A stretch of DNA of 64,000 bases from Chryseobacterium sp. MYb264 (GCF_035974275.1 NZ_CP142422.1:4464001-4528000); one strand, 5' to 3'. Positions 16,345 to 25,885 are shown, numbered from the stretch's first letter. A program made the numbers and translations. Notes: generated by a model from the sequence alone, not told the origin.

Positions 16345-17517
16345 ATGTTTAAAAAGAAATTTTTAACAATTATCGCTATTCTGAGTGTAAGTTTTGCTTG
16401 GGCAGGGAATTTAAAGATAAAAGTTTTCAATCCGGGTTCTAAAGCTATTTTCCCGATTACTTCCACGATTATTTATGGAGATAAAGAGGCGATGTTGGTA
16501 GATGCTCAGTTTGAAAAACAATATGTAGAAGCGCTGGTAAAGGAGATAAAAGCAACCGGGAAAAATTTGAAAACCGTTTTTATTTCTCACAGCGATCCTG
16601 ATTTTTATTTTGGATTGGATGTGATTAAAAAAGCTTTTCCCAATGTGAAAATTATTTCGACTGCGCAAACGGCATATTTAATTTCAGCTTCTAAAGATGG
16701 AAAATTAGCAGTTTGGGAACCAAAATTGAAAAGTGATGCTCCTTCTGAATTAATTGTTCCGGAAGCAGTCAATACAATTCCTGATTTGGAAGGTAACAAA
16801 ATTGAGATCAAACAAAATATTGATGATCCGGCTCATAGTTTTCTGTGGATTCCTTCCATAAAAACAATCGTCGGCGGTATTTCGGTAACGGTGGAATCTC
16901 ATATCTGGATGGCTGATACTCAAAATAAAGCTGCAATCGATCAATGGATTAGCCAGATTGATGCAATGAAAGCTTTGAATCCGAAGCAGGTAGTGCCTTC
17001 TCATTACGCCAAGCTGGATCTTTCACCCAATTCTTTAGATTTTGTTAAAAATTATCTTGAAAACTATAAAAAAGCAGTCACTGAAAATAAAACTTCAGAG
17101 GCAATTATAAACTACATGGTTACTCACTATCCTAATCTTCCAGGAAAAGAGGAGTTGGAAATGGGCGTGAAAGTATTTCTTGGAGAGATGAACTGGGATT
17201 TGAAATCTCCTTATCCTGCCATCGGTAGAAAGGTGCTGGTTGATTTTGGTGATACAAAATTTGTTGAGGAATATAATGATAACAAAACAATGACTTTCGT
17301 TAAAACGGAAGGTAAATCAAAAGGAGATACAGACGCTGTGCAGTATTCTGTAGTTGAGGTGGCAAAAAATGTCTTTCTGGTTTATTGGCATGAGCCTAAA
17401 AACGGATACAATATAACGCACATCGAAGATTACAATAAAAATATTGTGTACTCTAATTTTACCGCAAAAGATGGAAGTCTGGTTCACCTTGAAGGCAGGT
17501 TAAGCTTTGTACGGTAA
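16345..17517 (+). CDS. Exported MBL-fold protein with MoaF-like C-terminal domain
   Basis: 390 aa from ATG 16345 (the TTG one codon upstream is not needed). Signal peptide MFKKKFLTIIAILSVSFAWA. The metallo-beta-lactamase fold is seen in STIIYGDKEAMLVDAQF and VFISHSDPDFYFGL, then VVPSHY. The metal site is degenerate: the family motif H-x-H-x-D-H reads H-S-D-P-D-F, with Phe in place of the last His. The last ~105 residues (GRKVLVDFGDTKFVEEYN to EGRLSF) resemble a MoaF-type lipocalin-like domain. It lies 21 bp after the NAD(P)-binding gene, probably in the same Rrf2-controlled unit. Activity uncertain. Confidence 0.8.
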   Translation: MFKKKFLTIIAILSVSFAWAGNLKIKVFNPGSKAIFPITSTIIYGDKEAMLVDAQFEKQYVEALVKEIKATGKNLKTVFISHSDPDFYFGLDVIKKAFPNVKIISTAQTAYLISASKDGKLAVWEPKLKSDAPSELIVPEAVNTIPDLEGNKIEIKQNIDDPAHSFLWIPSIKTIVGGISVTVESHIWMADTQNKAAIDQWISQIDAMKALNPKQVVPSHYAKLDLSPNSLDFVKNYLENYKKAVTENKTSEAIINYMVTHYPNLPGKEELEMGVKVFLGEMNWDLKSPYPAIGRKVLVDFGDTKFVEEYNDNKTMTFVKTEGKSKGDTDAVQYSVVEVAKNVFLVYWHEPKNGYNITHIEDYNKNIVYSNFTAKDGSLVHLEGRLSFVR

Positions 17518-17544
17518 TCGATCTTTATGATTAATGAAAAATAA

Positions 17545-17580
17545 AAAACGGCAGCCATTTTTAGGCTGCCGTTTTATTTT
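17545..17580 (+). terminator. Strong intrinsic terminator after the MBL gene
   Basis: AAAACGGCAGCC and GGCTGCCGTTTT form a perfect 12-bp stem with a 7-nt loop, then a T-rich tail. It closes the Rrf2 transcription unit. Confidence 0.9.
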
Positions 17581-17718
17581 GTTTATTATAACAGAATGAC
17601 AGGTAGGATGAAACTGTTAAACATGTCATTTTACCTGTTTGAGAATGATCATTTTATACAGGCTTTTGCTTTTTCTGCGGCTAAGGCGGAGTGTAAAGAC
17701 TAATCTCCTGTCAGAGAC

Positions 17719-18228
17719 CTACGCGGTAGGATCCGGTGTGAAAACTCTTTGTGCCAATTCCTGATCAAAAAGATATAAAGCTGAAGGGTTATCGCTTACC
17801 ATTTTTATTTTAGTTACATACTGTGATGCGCTTGCCTCTTCCTCTACCTGCTCGTTAATGAACCACTGTAAAAAAGATGTCGTTGCGAAATCACCTTCTT
17901 CATTCGCATTCTTTACGATGTTGAAAATACTTTTGGTGACTTTTTTCTCATGCTCCAAAGCCTTTTCAAAAATGTCGATTGCACCTAAAAACTCATGGGG
18001 TGGTTTTGCAATTTCCCCGATGATAATCTCACCTCCCACATCATTCAGATAATCGAACATCTTATCAGCATGCATCAGCTCTTCTTTGCTCTGTACTCTG
18101 AAGTAGTTGGCAATTCCGTCAAGATCTTTTGCCGAAAACCATGCAGACATAGAAAGATAATATTGAGCAGCATATTGTTCGTGAGCGATTTGTTCGTTAA
18201 TTAATTTTGCAATTTTCTCGCTAATCAT
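17719..18228 (-). CDS. ftnA: Ferritin, non-heme iron storage
   Basis: 169 aa from the ATG at 18228. The ORF is open further upstream, but that part contains the promoter. Ferroxidase ligands are in place: E in NEQIAHEQYAAQYY, E and H in SKEELMHADKM, and glutamates in EQVEEEASA. No heme-ligand Met pattern of bacterioferritin. Assembles as a 24-mer shell that oxidises Fe(II) and stores Fe(III). It limits Fenton chemistry, which fits the nearby redox genes. Single-gene unit. Confidence 0.93.
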   Translation of the reverse strand: MISEKIAKLINEQIAHEQYAAQYYLSMSAWFSAKDLDGIANYFRVQSKEELMHADKMFDYLNDVGGEIIIGEIAKPPHEFLGAIDIFEKALEHEKKVTKSIFNIVKNANEEGDFATTSFLQWFINEQVEEEASASQYVTKIKMVSDNPSALYLFDQELAQRVFTPDPTA

Positions 18229-18246
18229 AAGTAATAAATTTACAGT

Positions 18247-18276
18247 CAAAATTAGGGAATAAAAGCCCGAAATCAA
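18247..18276 (-). promoter_or_regulatory. Ferritin promoter
   Basis: On the minus strand TTG (plus 18274-18276), a 19-bp spacer, then TAATTTTG (plus 18247-18254), a perfect TAnnTTTG. The start codon follows about 18 bp later. Confidence 0.65.
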
Positions 18277-18298
18277 AAGATTTCATGAAAATTAATAC

Positions 18299-18326
18299 AA
18301 AAAGGGCAGAAAATCATCTGCCCTTT
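18299..18326 (-). terminator. Terminator of the exported helical protein gene
   Basis: AAAGGGCAGA (18301-18310) and TCTGCCCTTT (18317-18326) form a perfect stem. On the minus strand it is followed by TTTTTG. Confidence 0.85.
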
Positions 18327-18355
18327 CAACATTAAAAAATCAAAAATATAAGCTA

Positions 18356-18817
18356 TTAATTCGCTTGTGGAGCTGCCGTCTCCATGTGCTTCTTCATCAT
18401 TTTTCCGCCCTTCATTCCTTTGTCTTTCATCGCCATCTTTCTTGCTTCCATCTTCGCTTTTCTGTCTGCCTGCCATTTATCATACTGCGTTGGCGTTAAG
18501 ATCTTCTTCATATCAGCATCCATCTGCGCTCTTTTCGCTTTCATTTCTTCCATTTTTGCCTGTCTTGCTTCTTTATTTTTAGCAAAATCAGCTTTCATAT
18601 CAGCTTTTCTCTGTTCGTGAAGAGCTTTGATCTGTGCTACCTGAGATTGATTTAAGTTTAAATCTTTCTGCATCTGAGCCAAATGCTCCTGCTCTTTTTG
18701 TTGTCTTTTTTGTTGAAATTCCGCTCTTTTGGCGTCTTTATCCTGTGGAGTTGTAGTTTGTGCCATTGCAAAACTTCCCATTCCAATAAATGCTATTGCT
18801 AAAATTAACTTTTTCAT
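18356..18817 (-). CDS. Exported Lys/Met-rich helical protein, Spy/CpxP-like in style
   Basis: Protein of 153 aa with a clear signal peptide (MKKLILAIAFIGMGSFAMA|Q). The mature part is nearly all charged helix (K, E, Q, M, A). LNLNQSQVAQIKALHEQRKA and ILTPTQYDKWQADRKA recall the LTxxQ repeats of periplasmic Spy/CpxP chaperones, though shared identity is only in pattern. The C-terminus is Met/Lys/Gly rich (MAMKDKGMKGGKMMKKHM), which might bind metal. Stand-alone gene with its own terminator. Confidence 0.7.
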   Translation of the reverse strand: MKKLILAIAFIGMGSFAMAQTTTPQDKDAKRAEFQQKRQQKEQEHLAQMQKDLNLNQSQVAQIKALHEQRKADMKADFAKNKEARQAKMEEMKAKRAQMDADMKKILTPTQYDKWQADRKAKMEARKMAMKDKGMKGGKMMKKHMETAAPQAN

Positions 18818-18937
18818 CTTTTTTAAATCTTTAATTAATTGTTATACATCTTTTTGATTATAAGTTAAAACTAAAGTTAAAGGGTGATATTCATAAAAAA
18901 TGTTAAATTTTAATAAGAATAATTTAAAATTTAAAAT

Positions 18938-18976
18938 AAAAAAAGGACAGCTCATAATGACCTGCCCTTCACACCA
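18938..18976 (-). terminator. Terminator of the GFR-repeat protein gene
   Basis: On the minus strand AAGGGCAG and CTGTCCTT pair with one mismatch across an 11-nt loop, followed by seven T. Confidence 0.6.
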
Positions 18977-18997
18977 CTTAAATATAATATATGAAAA

Positions 18998-20023
18998 TTA
19001 ATTATTCGCTAATTTGTTTCTGAATCCTCCACGATTTTCGTTTCCATTTCCTCGGTTTTCCTGTCTTGGCGCAGCATTTTCACTTCTTTGTCTGAATCCT
19101 CCATTATTGCTGTTTCCACGGAAACCATTATTATCATTTCTTCTAGGTTCTTCTCTTTTTACTTCATTATTTCCGCCTCGGAATCCACCACCATTATTAC
19201 CTCTGAAACCACTGTTATTATCAGCTCTTTCGCTTCTAAAACCTCCATTATTTCTATTGCCTCGGAAGCCTTCATTATTATTTCTTACAGCATTATCGCT
19301 GTTATTTCTGAAACCACTATTGTTTCTTCCACCATTATTTTCGCTTCTGAATCCTCCCGAATTATTATTTCTGTTATTCGACTGATTTCTGAATCCTCCG
19401 GAATAGGTATTGTTTCTCACAATATTGATAGTCGGATTATCCATTCTGCGGAATTTCGCTCTGTCGACTCTGTAAATGTTGATATTCACATTTCTGTAAC
19501 GAGGCATCGGTCTGCAGATCGAAGCATAATGCGTTCTTCTGTAATTTTGAAAATAAACCACCGGGCTGCTGTATCCTCTGTAATAATTGTTTTGGAAAAC
19601 AACGAAAACCCTAGGTCCCATGATTCTTTCCAACGCATAAAAACGGTCATAATACCATCTGTCTGGGTTGTATCTGTAGAAATTATTCCATGTTGAAAAA
19701 CTTGAATACAGATTATTTAACTGTAAAATCTGATCTATTTGCCAACGAGACAATCTGTTTTGTGTAAAAAATACATTCCAGTTTATGTTGACGATACTGT
19801 TTCTGTAGTCGTTATAATTATTTTGGTAATAATTGCTTGGGTAATAATCCTGAGGATAATTGTAGTAATAATCATCCGGGAAATAATTTTGATCATCCTG
19901 ATCGCTGTAATATCCATTGTCATTCTGGTAATATCCGTCATCATCCCAGCCATTATTTGGATACTGCTGAGCAAACGATATAGTCGCCATACTCAAAGCA
20001 AAACCGATTAATATTTTTTTCAT
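18998..20023 (-). CDS. Exported low-complexity protein with GFR repeats
   Basis: Protein of 341 aa. Signal peptide MKKILIGFALSMATISFA. Residues 20-75 are rich in Tyr, Asp and Asn. A more ordered part follows (about 76-205) with SRWQIDQILQLNNLYSSF and a basic R/Y-rich stretch. The last ~135 residues are a disordered region built from Asn, Gly, Arg and Phe, with ten GFR tripeptides mostly as GGFR or SGFR. I know no function. The composition is like proteins that stick to polyanions or phase separate. Long antisense ORFs across it are a by-product of the repetitive codons. Confidence 0.7.
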   Translation of the reverse strand: MKKILIGFALSMATISFAQQYPNNGWDDDGYYQNDNGYYSDQDDQNYFPDDYYYNYPQDYYPSNYYQNNYNDYRNSIVNINWNVFFTQNRLSRWQIDQILQLNNLYSSFSTWNNFYRYNPDRWYYDRFYALERIMGPRVFVVFQNNYYRGYSSPVVYFQNYRRTHYASICRPMPRYRNVNINIYRVDRAKFRRMDNPTINIVRNNTYSGGFRNQSNNRNNNSGGFRSENNGGRNNSGFRNNSDNAVRNNNEGFRGNRNNGGFRSERADNNSGFRGNNGGGFRGGNNEVKREEPRRNDNNGFRGNSNNGGFRQRSENAAPRQENRGNGNENRGGFRNKLANN

Positions 20024-20086
20024 TTTATAGTCGTTAATTGGTTAATATATAGTAGAATATCTTTATTCTATCTTTTGGATATAAAT

Positions 20087-20122
20087 AAAAAAAAGAAGTT
20101 AAATCTTTCGATAAAACTTCTT
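20087..20122 (-). terminator. Terminator of malQ
   Basis: AAGAAGTT (20093-20100) and AACTTCTT (20115-20122) form a perfect stem. On the minus strand it is followed by a long T run. Confidence 0.8.
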
Positions 20123-20161
20123 TTAATTTATTATTAACTGTTTGATAATCAAATGTTAAAT

Positions 20162-22813
20162 TTATGCTCTTCCACTATCTTTTACCCAATTGGCAATTTT
20201 TTCGTTAAAAGATGTATGCAGTTTCAAATCTTCAAGATTCAAATGCATTCTGTAGCGCCAGTAATGCGGGAAAACAGCCGGATTATTGATTCTTTCGTTA
20301 TCCATTTTAGGATTTGTAAGTTCTGTATCTGTTGCTAAAAATTCCTGAATCGGGAAAATTGCCAACATCGAATCATTATAAAGATGCTGCTTCATAATAA
20401 TTTCGGCTAGGTTTTCATTCAATTCTTCAGGTGCTTTTCCGTATTGAATTAATTGTTGATTAAAATATTTCTGCGTTAAGGCCGGATCTTCTTTCCACCA
20501 TTGTCTCAACGTAGAACTATCGTGTGAAGAAGCCGTTACCACATTCAGATAACTCGCATTTTTCGGATTGTAAAACGGAATATTATCAGAAGGCATTCTT
20601 TGAACTTTTAAAGCGACAATCGCCAATTCATCCATCACAACAGGCACACAATCCGGAACTAATCCCAAATCTTCTCCACAAATCAACATTTCCGTGGCAT
20701 TCAAAATCATTGGAAGTTTTTCCATCGCCTGTTCATACCAAAGGCTATCCTGTCGTTTGAAGAAATAATCGTGATACAAATCGTAAATCGCTTTTCTTTC
20801 CCAATCAGAAAGGTATTTATAAGAATCTGTATTATAAACATTAAATCTCGGATGGTACACAATCTGCCCGTTTCTTTCTTCAATTAAAAATAAAACGTTG
20901 GCACAAAGCGAAATCAATTGCTCTTCAATCGAACCTCTAGGATTTTTCTTGAAGAAATCTGATAATTTTCGTTGAGTATTAAATTCTTCTTTAAAGGAAT
21001 ACGTTCCATCCTTATTATCGCTGATAAATTCAAGCGCTTTGTTCGTATTTTCACCAAAATATTTCCAAACAATCTGATCGTTGATGAACGGTTTACAATA
21101 TCTGTCAAAATTAAACGGAATATGCCATGCGTTGAATTCCTCCAACGTAATTGGAACCGCGGGATAAAAATATCCCAAAATACCTTGTGTAGCAGAAATC
21201 GGCATTCTCCAGATTCTGAAAAACCCTAAAATATGGTCGATTCTCATCGCATCAAAATACTGTTCCAATGCTTTGAATCTGTTTTTCCACCATTGGTAAT
21301 CATCCGCTTTCATGGCTTCCCAATTGTACGTCGGGAATTCCCAGTTTTGCCCCAATTCTGTAAACTGATCCGGCGGTGCGCCGGCCTGAAAGTCCATTCC
21401 GAATAATTCAGGTTCTGTCCATGCTTCCACAGAATAGCGGTAAATTCCGATTGGCAGATCTCCTTTTACAGAAATTCCTAAACTATGGGTATAGTCTATG
21501 GCTTCTTTTAACTGCTTATGAAGCTGGTACTGAACCCACGCATGAAGCATAGAAGCATCATAATCCTTACTTTTAGGTGAAAAGAACGGGGCAATTTTTC
21601 CTGCTATATATTTTTTATGCGTTTTCCAGTCGTTGAAATTTGGTGTTTTGTATTTATCTCTCAACACACAAAACGCAGCATAGGGGATCAGCCAGGCTTC
21701 GTTATCTTTTATAAACTTTTTGAAATTTCTGTCTTTATAAATCTTCTCTTTTCCTTCATTAAATACGACTTTCAGATATTTCCATTTTCCGGAGATCATT
21801 TTTTCGTAATCGATTAATTCTAATGAATTTAATTCTGATTTTTCAGCTTGATATTCTTCAACTAAATTTTTAGGTAATTTAAAATCAAGGTTTTCAAGAG
21901 AAATATATTGCGGATGCAAAGCGTAAACGGAAACTGCTGCGTAAGGATAAGAATCCGTCCAAGTATAATTTGCCGTTGTATCATTAATTGGCAAAATTTG
22001 AATGATTCCCAAATTGGTTTCATTTGTCCAGTTTGCCAGTTTTTTCATATCAGAAAATTCTCCGACACCGAAACCATCTTCCGTTCTCAAAGAGAAAATC
22101 GGAACGGCAACTCCCGCATCATGATACATCTGATACAATTTGAATTTAAAATAATGATTCGAAACGATCTGCAAAACATCTTTCGAATGATTCGGAACAG
22201 TGAATCTATTTTCACCCGTTTCCACATCAATCACTTTTTTAGTTTCTGTATCGTAAAGACAATATTTAAATTGAATATATTCATTTTCCGGAATCTCAAG
22301 AGAAGTTTCCCAGATTCCAAAATCGGTCTGAGACAAATGAATCGCTTTTTCATAATCCCAATGTCCAAGAGAAGTTGTGCTTCCAAACAATACAATTTTC
22401 CAATTCGGATTGTAGATTGGAGCTTCAAGTCGGAATAAATGAGTATGTTTTTTCAATACTGAAATTTTTTCAGGCGAAAAATGATTCAGTTTATTATAAA
22501 GAATTTTGTTGTTTAAATAATTTTCGGGAAAATTTTTATTATTCCACTCATCGAAAATTATAAATTCTTTGTAGTTGTGCGGAAAATGAAGTTGGTGGGC
22601 AACAAATTCCGTTCTGAGAATATTTCCTCTTTCATCCGCAAGCTGATAATGATAAGAAATCGATTTTGAAAAATAATCTACCTCAGATTTCCACAAACCA
22701 TTTTCAGCATAAAACATAGTATGAGTCTGGGGAACAGCGTTTTCTTCATTGATGACCAACTGTAGTTTTTCTCCAACTTTTGCGCTGTAACCTACATTAA
22801 AGTATAGCTTCAT
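20162..22813 (-). CDS. malQ: 4-alpha-glucanotransferase with two starch-binding domains (GH77)
   Basis: Protein of 883 aa, longer than E. coli MalQ (about 690) because of two N-terminal CBM20-type domains (about 1-110 and 125-215; for example FGSTTSLGHWDYEKAI). This layout is the DPE2-like type of plants and Bacteroidetes. GH77 catalytic residues are present: nucleophile D526 in RIDHILGF, acid/base E714 in CGEDLGLVPD, and D765 in SSHDSSTL. It transfers maltosyl or longer glucan units between malto-oligosaccharides or glycogen. No signal peptide, so cytoplasmic. It probably works with the GT35 homologue at 59.7 kb. Confidence 0.95.
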   Translation of the reverse strand: MKLYFNVGYSAKVGEKLQLVINEENAVPQTHTMFYAENGLWKSEVDYFSKSISYHYQLADERGNILRTEFVAHQLHFPHNYKEFIIFDEWNNKNFPENYLNNKILYNKLNHFSPEKISVLKKHTHLFRLEAPIYNPNWKIVLFGSTTSLGHWDYEKAIHLSQTDFGIWETSLEIPENEYIQFKYCLYDTETKKVIDVETGENRFTVPNHSKDVLQIVSNHYFKFKLYQMYHDAGVAVPIFSLRTEDGFGVGEFSDMKKLANWTNETNLGIIQILPINDTTANYTWTDSYPYAAVSVYALHPQYISLENLDFKLPKNLVEEYQAEKSELNSLELIDYEKMISGKWKYLKVVFNEGKEKIYKDRNFKKFIKDNEAWLIPYAAFCVLRDKYKTPNFNDWKTHKKYIAGKIAPFFSPKSKDYDASMLHAWVQYQLHKQLKEAIDYTHSLGISVKGDLPIGIYRYSVEAWTEPELFGMDFQAGAPPDQFTELGQNWEFPTYNWEAMKADDYQWWKNRFKALEQYFDAMRIDHILGFFRIWRMPISATQGILGYFYPAVPITLEEFNAWHIPFNFDRYCKPFINDQIVWKYFGENTNKALEFISDNKDGTYSFKEEFNTQRKLSDFFKKNPRGSIEEQLISLCANVLFLIEERNGQIVYHPRFNVYNTDSYKYLSDWERKAIYDLYHDYFFKRQDSLWYEQAMEKLPMILNATEMLICGEDLGLVPDCVPVVMDELAIVALKVQRMPSDNIPFYNPKNASYLNVVTASSHDSSTLRQWWKEDPALTQKYFNQQLIQYGKAPEELNENLAEIIMKQHLYNDSMLAIFPIQEFLATDTELTNPKMDNERINNPAVFPHYWRYRMHLNLEDLKLHTSFNEKIANWVKDSGRA

Positions 22814-22885
22814 TTATATTTTTTTATAAAAATACATTTTAATCTCGAAAAATAAAACTTATTGAATATCAAATATTCATTAAAA

Positions 22886-22912
22886 AACCTTCTCAAATGA
22901 TTCGAAAAGGTT
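22886..22912 (-). terminator. Terminator of the T9SS cargo gene
   Basis: AACCTT and AAGGTT arms around a partly paired loop. On the minus strand the hairpin is followed by TTTTTTA. Confidence 0.65.
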
Positions 22913-22938
22913 ATCTAATTTTAAACAAAGTTAAACGA

Positions 22939-24105
22939 TTATTCCGTTACCAGAATTTTCTTGTTCAATAATATTTTTCCTGATTCATCGGTAATGCTCA
23001 CCAAATAAGCGCCTGTTACCAAATTTTTAAGATAAACCTGCTGATTTAAAGAACCATCTTTTACCGATAAATTTTGCTTCATTACATTTTTACCTGATAA
23101 ATCGAAAACATTCATTTTAATATTTCCTTTCACAGATCTATCATTAACATTTACGTTGATTACTTTTTCATCCACTCTTGTCGGATAAATATCAAGGTTC
23201 GCTAACGCAGTATTTGAAACTGCTTTATCATTCGCGAAATATTTACTCGCTAAATCGTAAATGTGTAGATTTTGTTCACCTGCAATTTGTTTTGCCTGCA
23301 AAGTATTAAGTTCAACTTCATATAAAGGAGCGCCTTTTGCACTTGCAATCACTACTTTTCCTTTTGAATTAACCGCAGAACCGTTCACTGAATAATTTTC
23401 CGGAATTCCTGAAATCTTACCAATAAATTTCGCTTTCAATTCTTTTGTTGAAACCTTAAAAACATTACCCGAAGTGGCAAAAACATAGAAATTATTTTCA
23501 GCATCGGCAATCATATCACCACCAAAACCAGTTTCGATGGCTGTAAAAGAATTTTTTCCGTTAGAAGCATCATCTTTAATAATCCCAAGGTCGTTTACAA
23601 CATATTGACTTCCTTTTTTACTGATTTGCAAAAACTGAGTTCCAGAGTTATTGATTGCATAAATATTTCCGTCATAACCCGTTGCCATTCTCGTGATATG
23701 AGAATTGATGTCGCATGAAGTGACTCTTGCCACATTGTTTTCCACCAAAGTAATTTCTTTAGTTTTCGCATTTAAAACATAAATATTCGAAGAAAACATT
23801 GGCATATACACGAGATTGTTGTTGAACGAATCGTACGCCAACGTTGCCATCGTAGTTGCCTGAGAATTGTTATAGGTATTCTTATCCTCAGTTACAACAC
23901 CTCTGTTTGTTTGTGAAAAGACTTTTGCAGAAGAATCGGAAGTGAAAATTTTTTCTCCGGAAGTTCCGTTTTCTACGTCAATTGCACGAAAATCGTTAAA
24001 AGTAATGCTCGGCGTATCTTTTCCAACCAATGCGAAAAAATCTTGTTGTGCAGAAACGTTCGCTCCAATCAACAACAAGAATAAAGGGAATAAATGTTTT
24101 TTCAT
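22939..24105 (-). CDS. Secreted protein with T9SS type A sorting domain
   Basis: Protein of 388 aa. Signal peptide MKKHLFPLFLLLIGANVSA. The body (about 20-290) has repeated strand motifs with Asn/Gly turns (LVYMPMFSSNIYVLNAKTK, GYDGNIYAINNSGTQFLQI), consistent with a beta-propeller. The C-terminal ~75 residues (LDIYPTRVDEKVINVNVN to KKILVTE) are the type A T9SS sorting signal. The protein would cross the outer membrane by T9SS and be released or anchored by PorU. A propeller and surface location suggest binding or adhesion. No enzyme motif seen. Confidence 0.85.
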   Translation of the reverse strand: MKKHLFPLFLLLIGANVSAQQDFFALVGKDTPSITFNDFRAIDVENGTSGEKIFTSDSSAKVFSQTNRGVVTEDKNTYNNSQATTMATLAYDSFNNNLVYMPMFSSNIYVLNAKTKEITLVENNVARVTSCDINSHITRMATGYDGNIYAINNSGTQFLQISKKGSQYVVNDLGIIKDDASNGKNSFTAIETGFGGDMIADAENNFYVFATSGNVFKVSTKELKAKFIGKISGIPENYSVNGSAVNSKGKVVIASAKGAPLYEVELNTLQAKQIAGEQNLHIYDLASKYFANDKAVSNTALANLDIYPTRVDEKVINVNVNDRSVKGNIKMNVFDLSGKNVMKQNLSVKDGSLNQQVYLKNLVTGAYLVSITDESGKILLNKKILVTE

Positions 24106-24252
24106 AGTCTATAAATTTTATTTTTAATCATTTTATTATGACTAAGTTACATAATTTTTAGATTGAATTATAAAAAAAATAAGGTTGAGATAAAGGTTAA
24201 GGCTAAGCTTTGAAAATAGATTCTTATTTGTTAAAATATAGACATAAAAAAC

Positions 24253-24316
24253 TCTCGCAGATTTTGCAGGTGATAGTGTTTAAAAATCTGCGTAATCTGT
24301 AAAATCTGCGAGAAAT
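24253..24316. repeat. Palindromic copy of the CTGCGAGA dispersed repeat
   Basis: TCTCGCAGATTTT (24253-24265) is an exact inverted copy of AAAATCTGCGAGA (24301-24313). The same words occur at 3464-3494 and 34317-34350. It lies between the cysS end and the upstream side of the T9SS cargo gene. Confidence 0.6.
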
Positions 24317-24340
24317 ATATTTAAAAAAGAAAATCTTATT

Positions 24341-25807
24341 CTAATTCAAAACGTAAGAAGTTCCGTCTCTTCCGTCTTTTAGCTCAATGCCCTCTGCAAG
24401 GAGCTTGTCACGGATTTGATCTGAAAGATCAAAGTTCTTTGATTTTCTCGCCTGATTTCTTAATTCAATTAAAACCTTTAATGTCTGATCTAGTTTTTCA
24501 TTATTGTTCTCTTCAATGGTCTGAAGTCCCAATACATCGAAAACCAAGGCATTTAAGGTAGATTTCAATTCTTCAAAATCTTTCGTTGAAATGGTTTCTT
24601 TAGCATCATTCAAAGCAAAAATATATTTTACCGCTTCAAACAAATGAGCAATTAAAACCGGAGAGTTAAAATCATCTGTTAAAGCATCATACGCCTTATT
24701 TTTCCACTCCTCAAGATTAAAACCAGATTGTTTTTCATCATTCGGAATGATATTATTTAAAACTTTAATTGCCTCCATTAGTCTGATGAAACCTTTTTCA
24801 CTTGCCAACATGGCATCATTAGAAATATCCAAAACACTTCTGTAATGAGCCTGCAAAAAGCAAAAACGCACAATTGACGGATGGAAAGGTTTTTCAAAGA
24901 AATCATTTTCACCGGTCATCAACTGCATGGGTAAAATATAATTTCCGGTCGACTTGCTCATACGCTGAGAATTCATGGTCAGCATATTCGCGTGCATCCA
25001 GTAATTTACCGGAGACGCGTCGTTGCAGGCTTTTCCCTGTGCGATTTCACATTCGTGGTGAGGGAATTTCAAATCCATTCCACCTCCGTGGATATCGAAA
25101 GTTTCACCTAAATATTTTGTGCTCATTGCGGTACATTCAAGGTGCCATCCCGGAAAACCTTCTCCCCAAGGCGAATTCCATCTCATGATATGTGCCGGAG
25201 AAGCTTTTTTCCATAAGGCAAAATCCTGCGGATTTTTCTTTTCTCCCTGTCCGTCCAAATCACGGGTATTCGCGAAAAGCTCTTCTATATTTCTTTTTGA
25301 TAATTCACCATAGTTCAGGCCTCTTCTGTTGTATTCCAACACGTCGAAATACACAGAACCGTTGCTTTCGTAAGCGAATCCTTTTTCAATTAATTTTTGA
25401 GTTAATTCAATCTGTTCAACGATATGACCTGTTGCAGTCGGTTCGATATTCGGTGGCAGTAAATTGAATAAATCCAGAACTTTATGAAAATCTACTGTAT
25501 ACTTCTGTACGATTTCCATAGGTTCCAGTTTTTCAAGGCGCGTTTGCTTTACGAAACGGTCGTTATTCACGTCTCCGTCGTCTGTTAGGTGACCTGCATC
25601 GGTGATATTTCTTACATATCTTACCTTGTAGCCCAAGTGCTTCAGACTTCTGTAGATAAAGTCGAAAGAAAGGAAAGTTCTTACATTTCCCAAATGTACA
25701 TTGCTGTATACCGTCGGTCCACAAACGTACATTCCTATATTTCCTTCTAAAATGGGTTTAAATATTTCTTTTTCTCCCGCAAGCGAGTTGTATATTTTTA
25801 ATTGCAT
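24341..25807 (-). CDS. cysS: Cysteinyl-tRNA synthetase
   Basis: Protein of 488 aa, normal length. Class I signatures: [13 protein letters not shown] (HIGH-like, about 29-41) and RMSKS (about 270). Zn ligands: the Cys in CGPTVY, the Cys in ECTAMS, and His/Glu in FPHHECE. It charges tRNA-Cys with cysteine. Start [11 protein letters not shown] fits the family. The gene is downstream of folE on the same strand, separated by a 163-bp gap that holds a 25-codon ORF ending in a cysteine run, so its expression is probably tied to Cys-tRNA charging. Confidence 0.97.
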   Translation of the reverse strand: MQLKIYNSLAGEKEIFKPILEGNIGMYVCGPTVYSNVHLGNVRTFLSFDFIYRSLKHLGYKVRYVRNITDAGHLTDDGDVNNDRFVKQTRLEKLEPMEIVQKYTVDFHKVLDLFNLLPPNIEPTATGHIVEQIELTQKLIEKGFAYESNGSVYFDVLEYNRRGLNYGELSKRNIEELFANTRDLDGQGEKKNPQDFALWKKASPAHIMRWNSPWGEGFPGWHLECTAMSTKYLGETFDIHGGGMDLKFPHHECEIAQGKACNDASPVNYWMHANMLTMNSQRMSKSTGNYILPMQLMTGENDFFEKPFHPSIVRFCFLQAHYRSVLDISNDAMLASEKGFIRLMEAIKVLNNIIPNDEKQSGFNLEEWKNKAYDALTDDFNSPVLIAHLFEAVKYIFALNDAKETISTKDFEELKSTLNALVFDVLGLQTIEENNNEKLDQTLKVLIELRNQARKSKNFDLSDQIRDKLLAEGIELKDGRDGTSYVLN

Positions 25808-25844
25808 TGATTTTTAAATTAAGATGTAATGATTTATAAATTTA

Positions 25845-25885
25845 GTTTTAAAGTTTGCATCGTTAAAACAGCGAAATCTTTTAAC
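25845..25885 (-). promoter_or_regulatory. Mutually exclusive stems after the poly-Cys leader ORF
   Basis: On the minus strand GTTAAAA (plus 25879-25885, overlapping the leader stop codon) can pair with TTTTAAC (25862-25868). The same TTTTAA segment can instead pair with the downstream TTAAAAC (25845-25851). Two alternative AU-rich stems sharing one strand fit an attenuator switch, but both are weak and no clear T run follows, so the output (termination or translation coupling) is open. Confidence 0.35.

Noticed and set aside
18229..18276. Upstream start for ferritin
   Set aside because: The stretch holds a good promoter (TTG and TAATTTTG), and ferritins begin at MISEKI-type sequences.
19014..19385. 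Direct repeats that might suggest a CRISPR array
   Set aside because: Units are short, irregular and follow the codons of the GFR tail; no constant repeat with unique spacers.
19088..19696. 202-aa ORF on the plus strand
   Set aside because: It is the antisense of the repetitive GFR-protein gene; low-complexity codons keep the opposite frame open.
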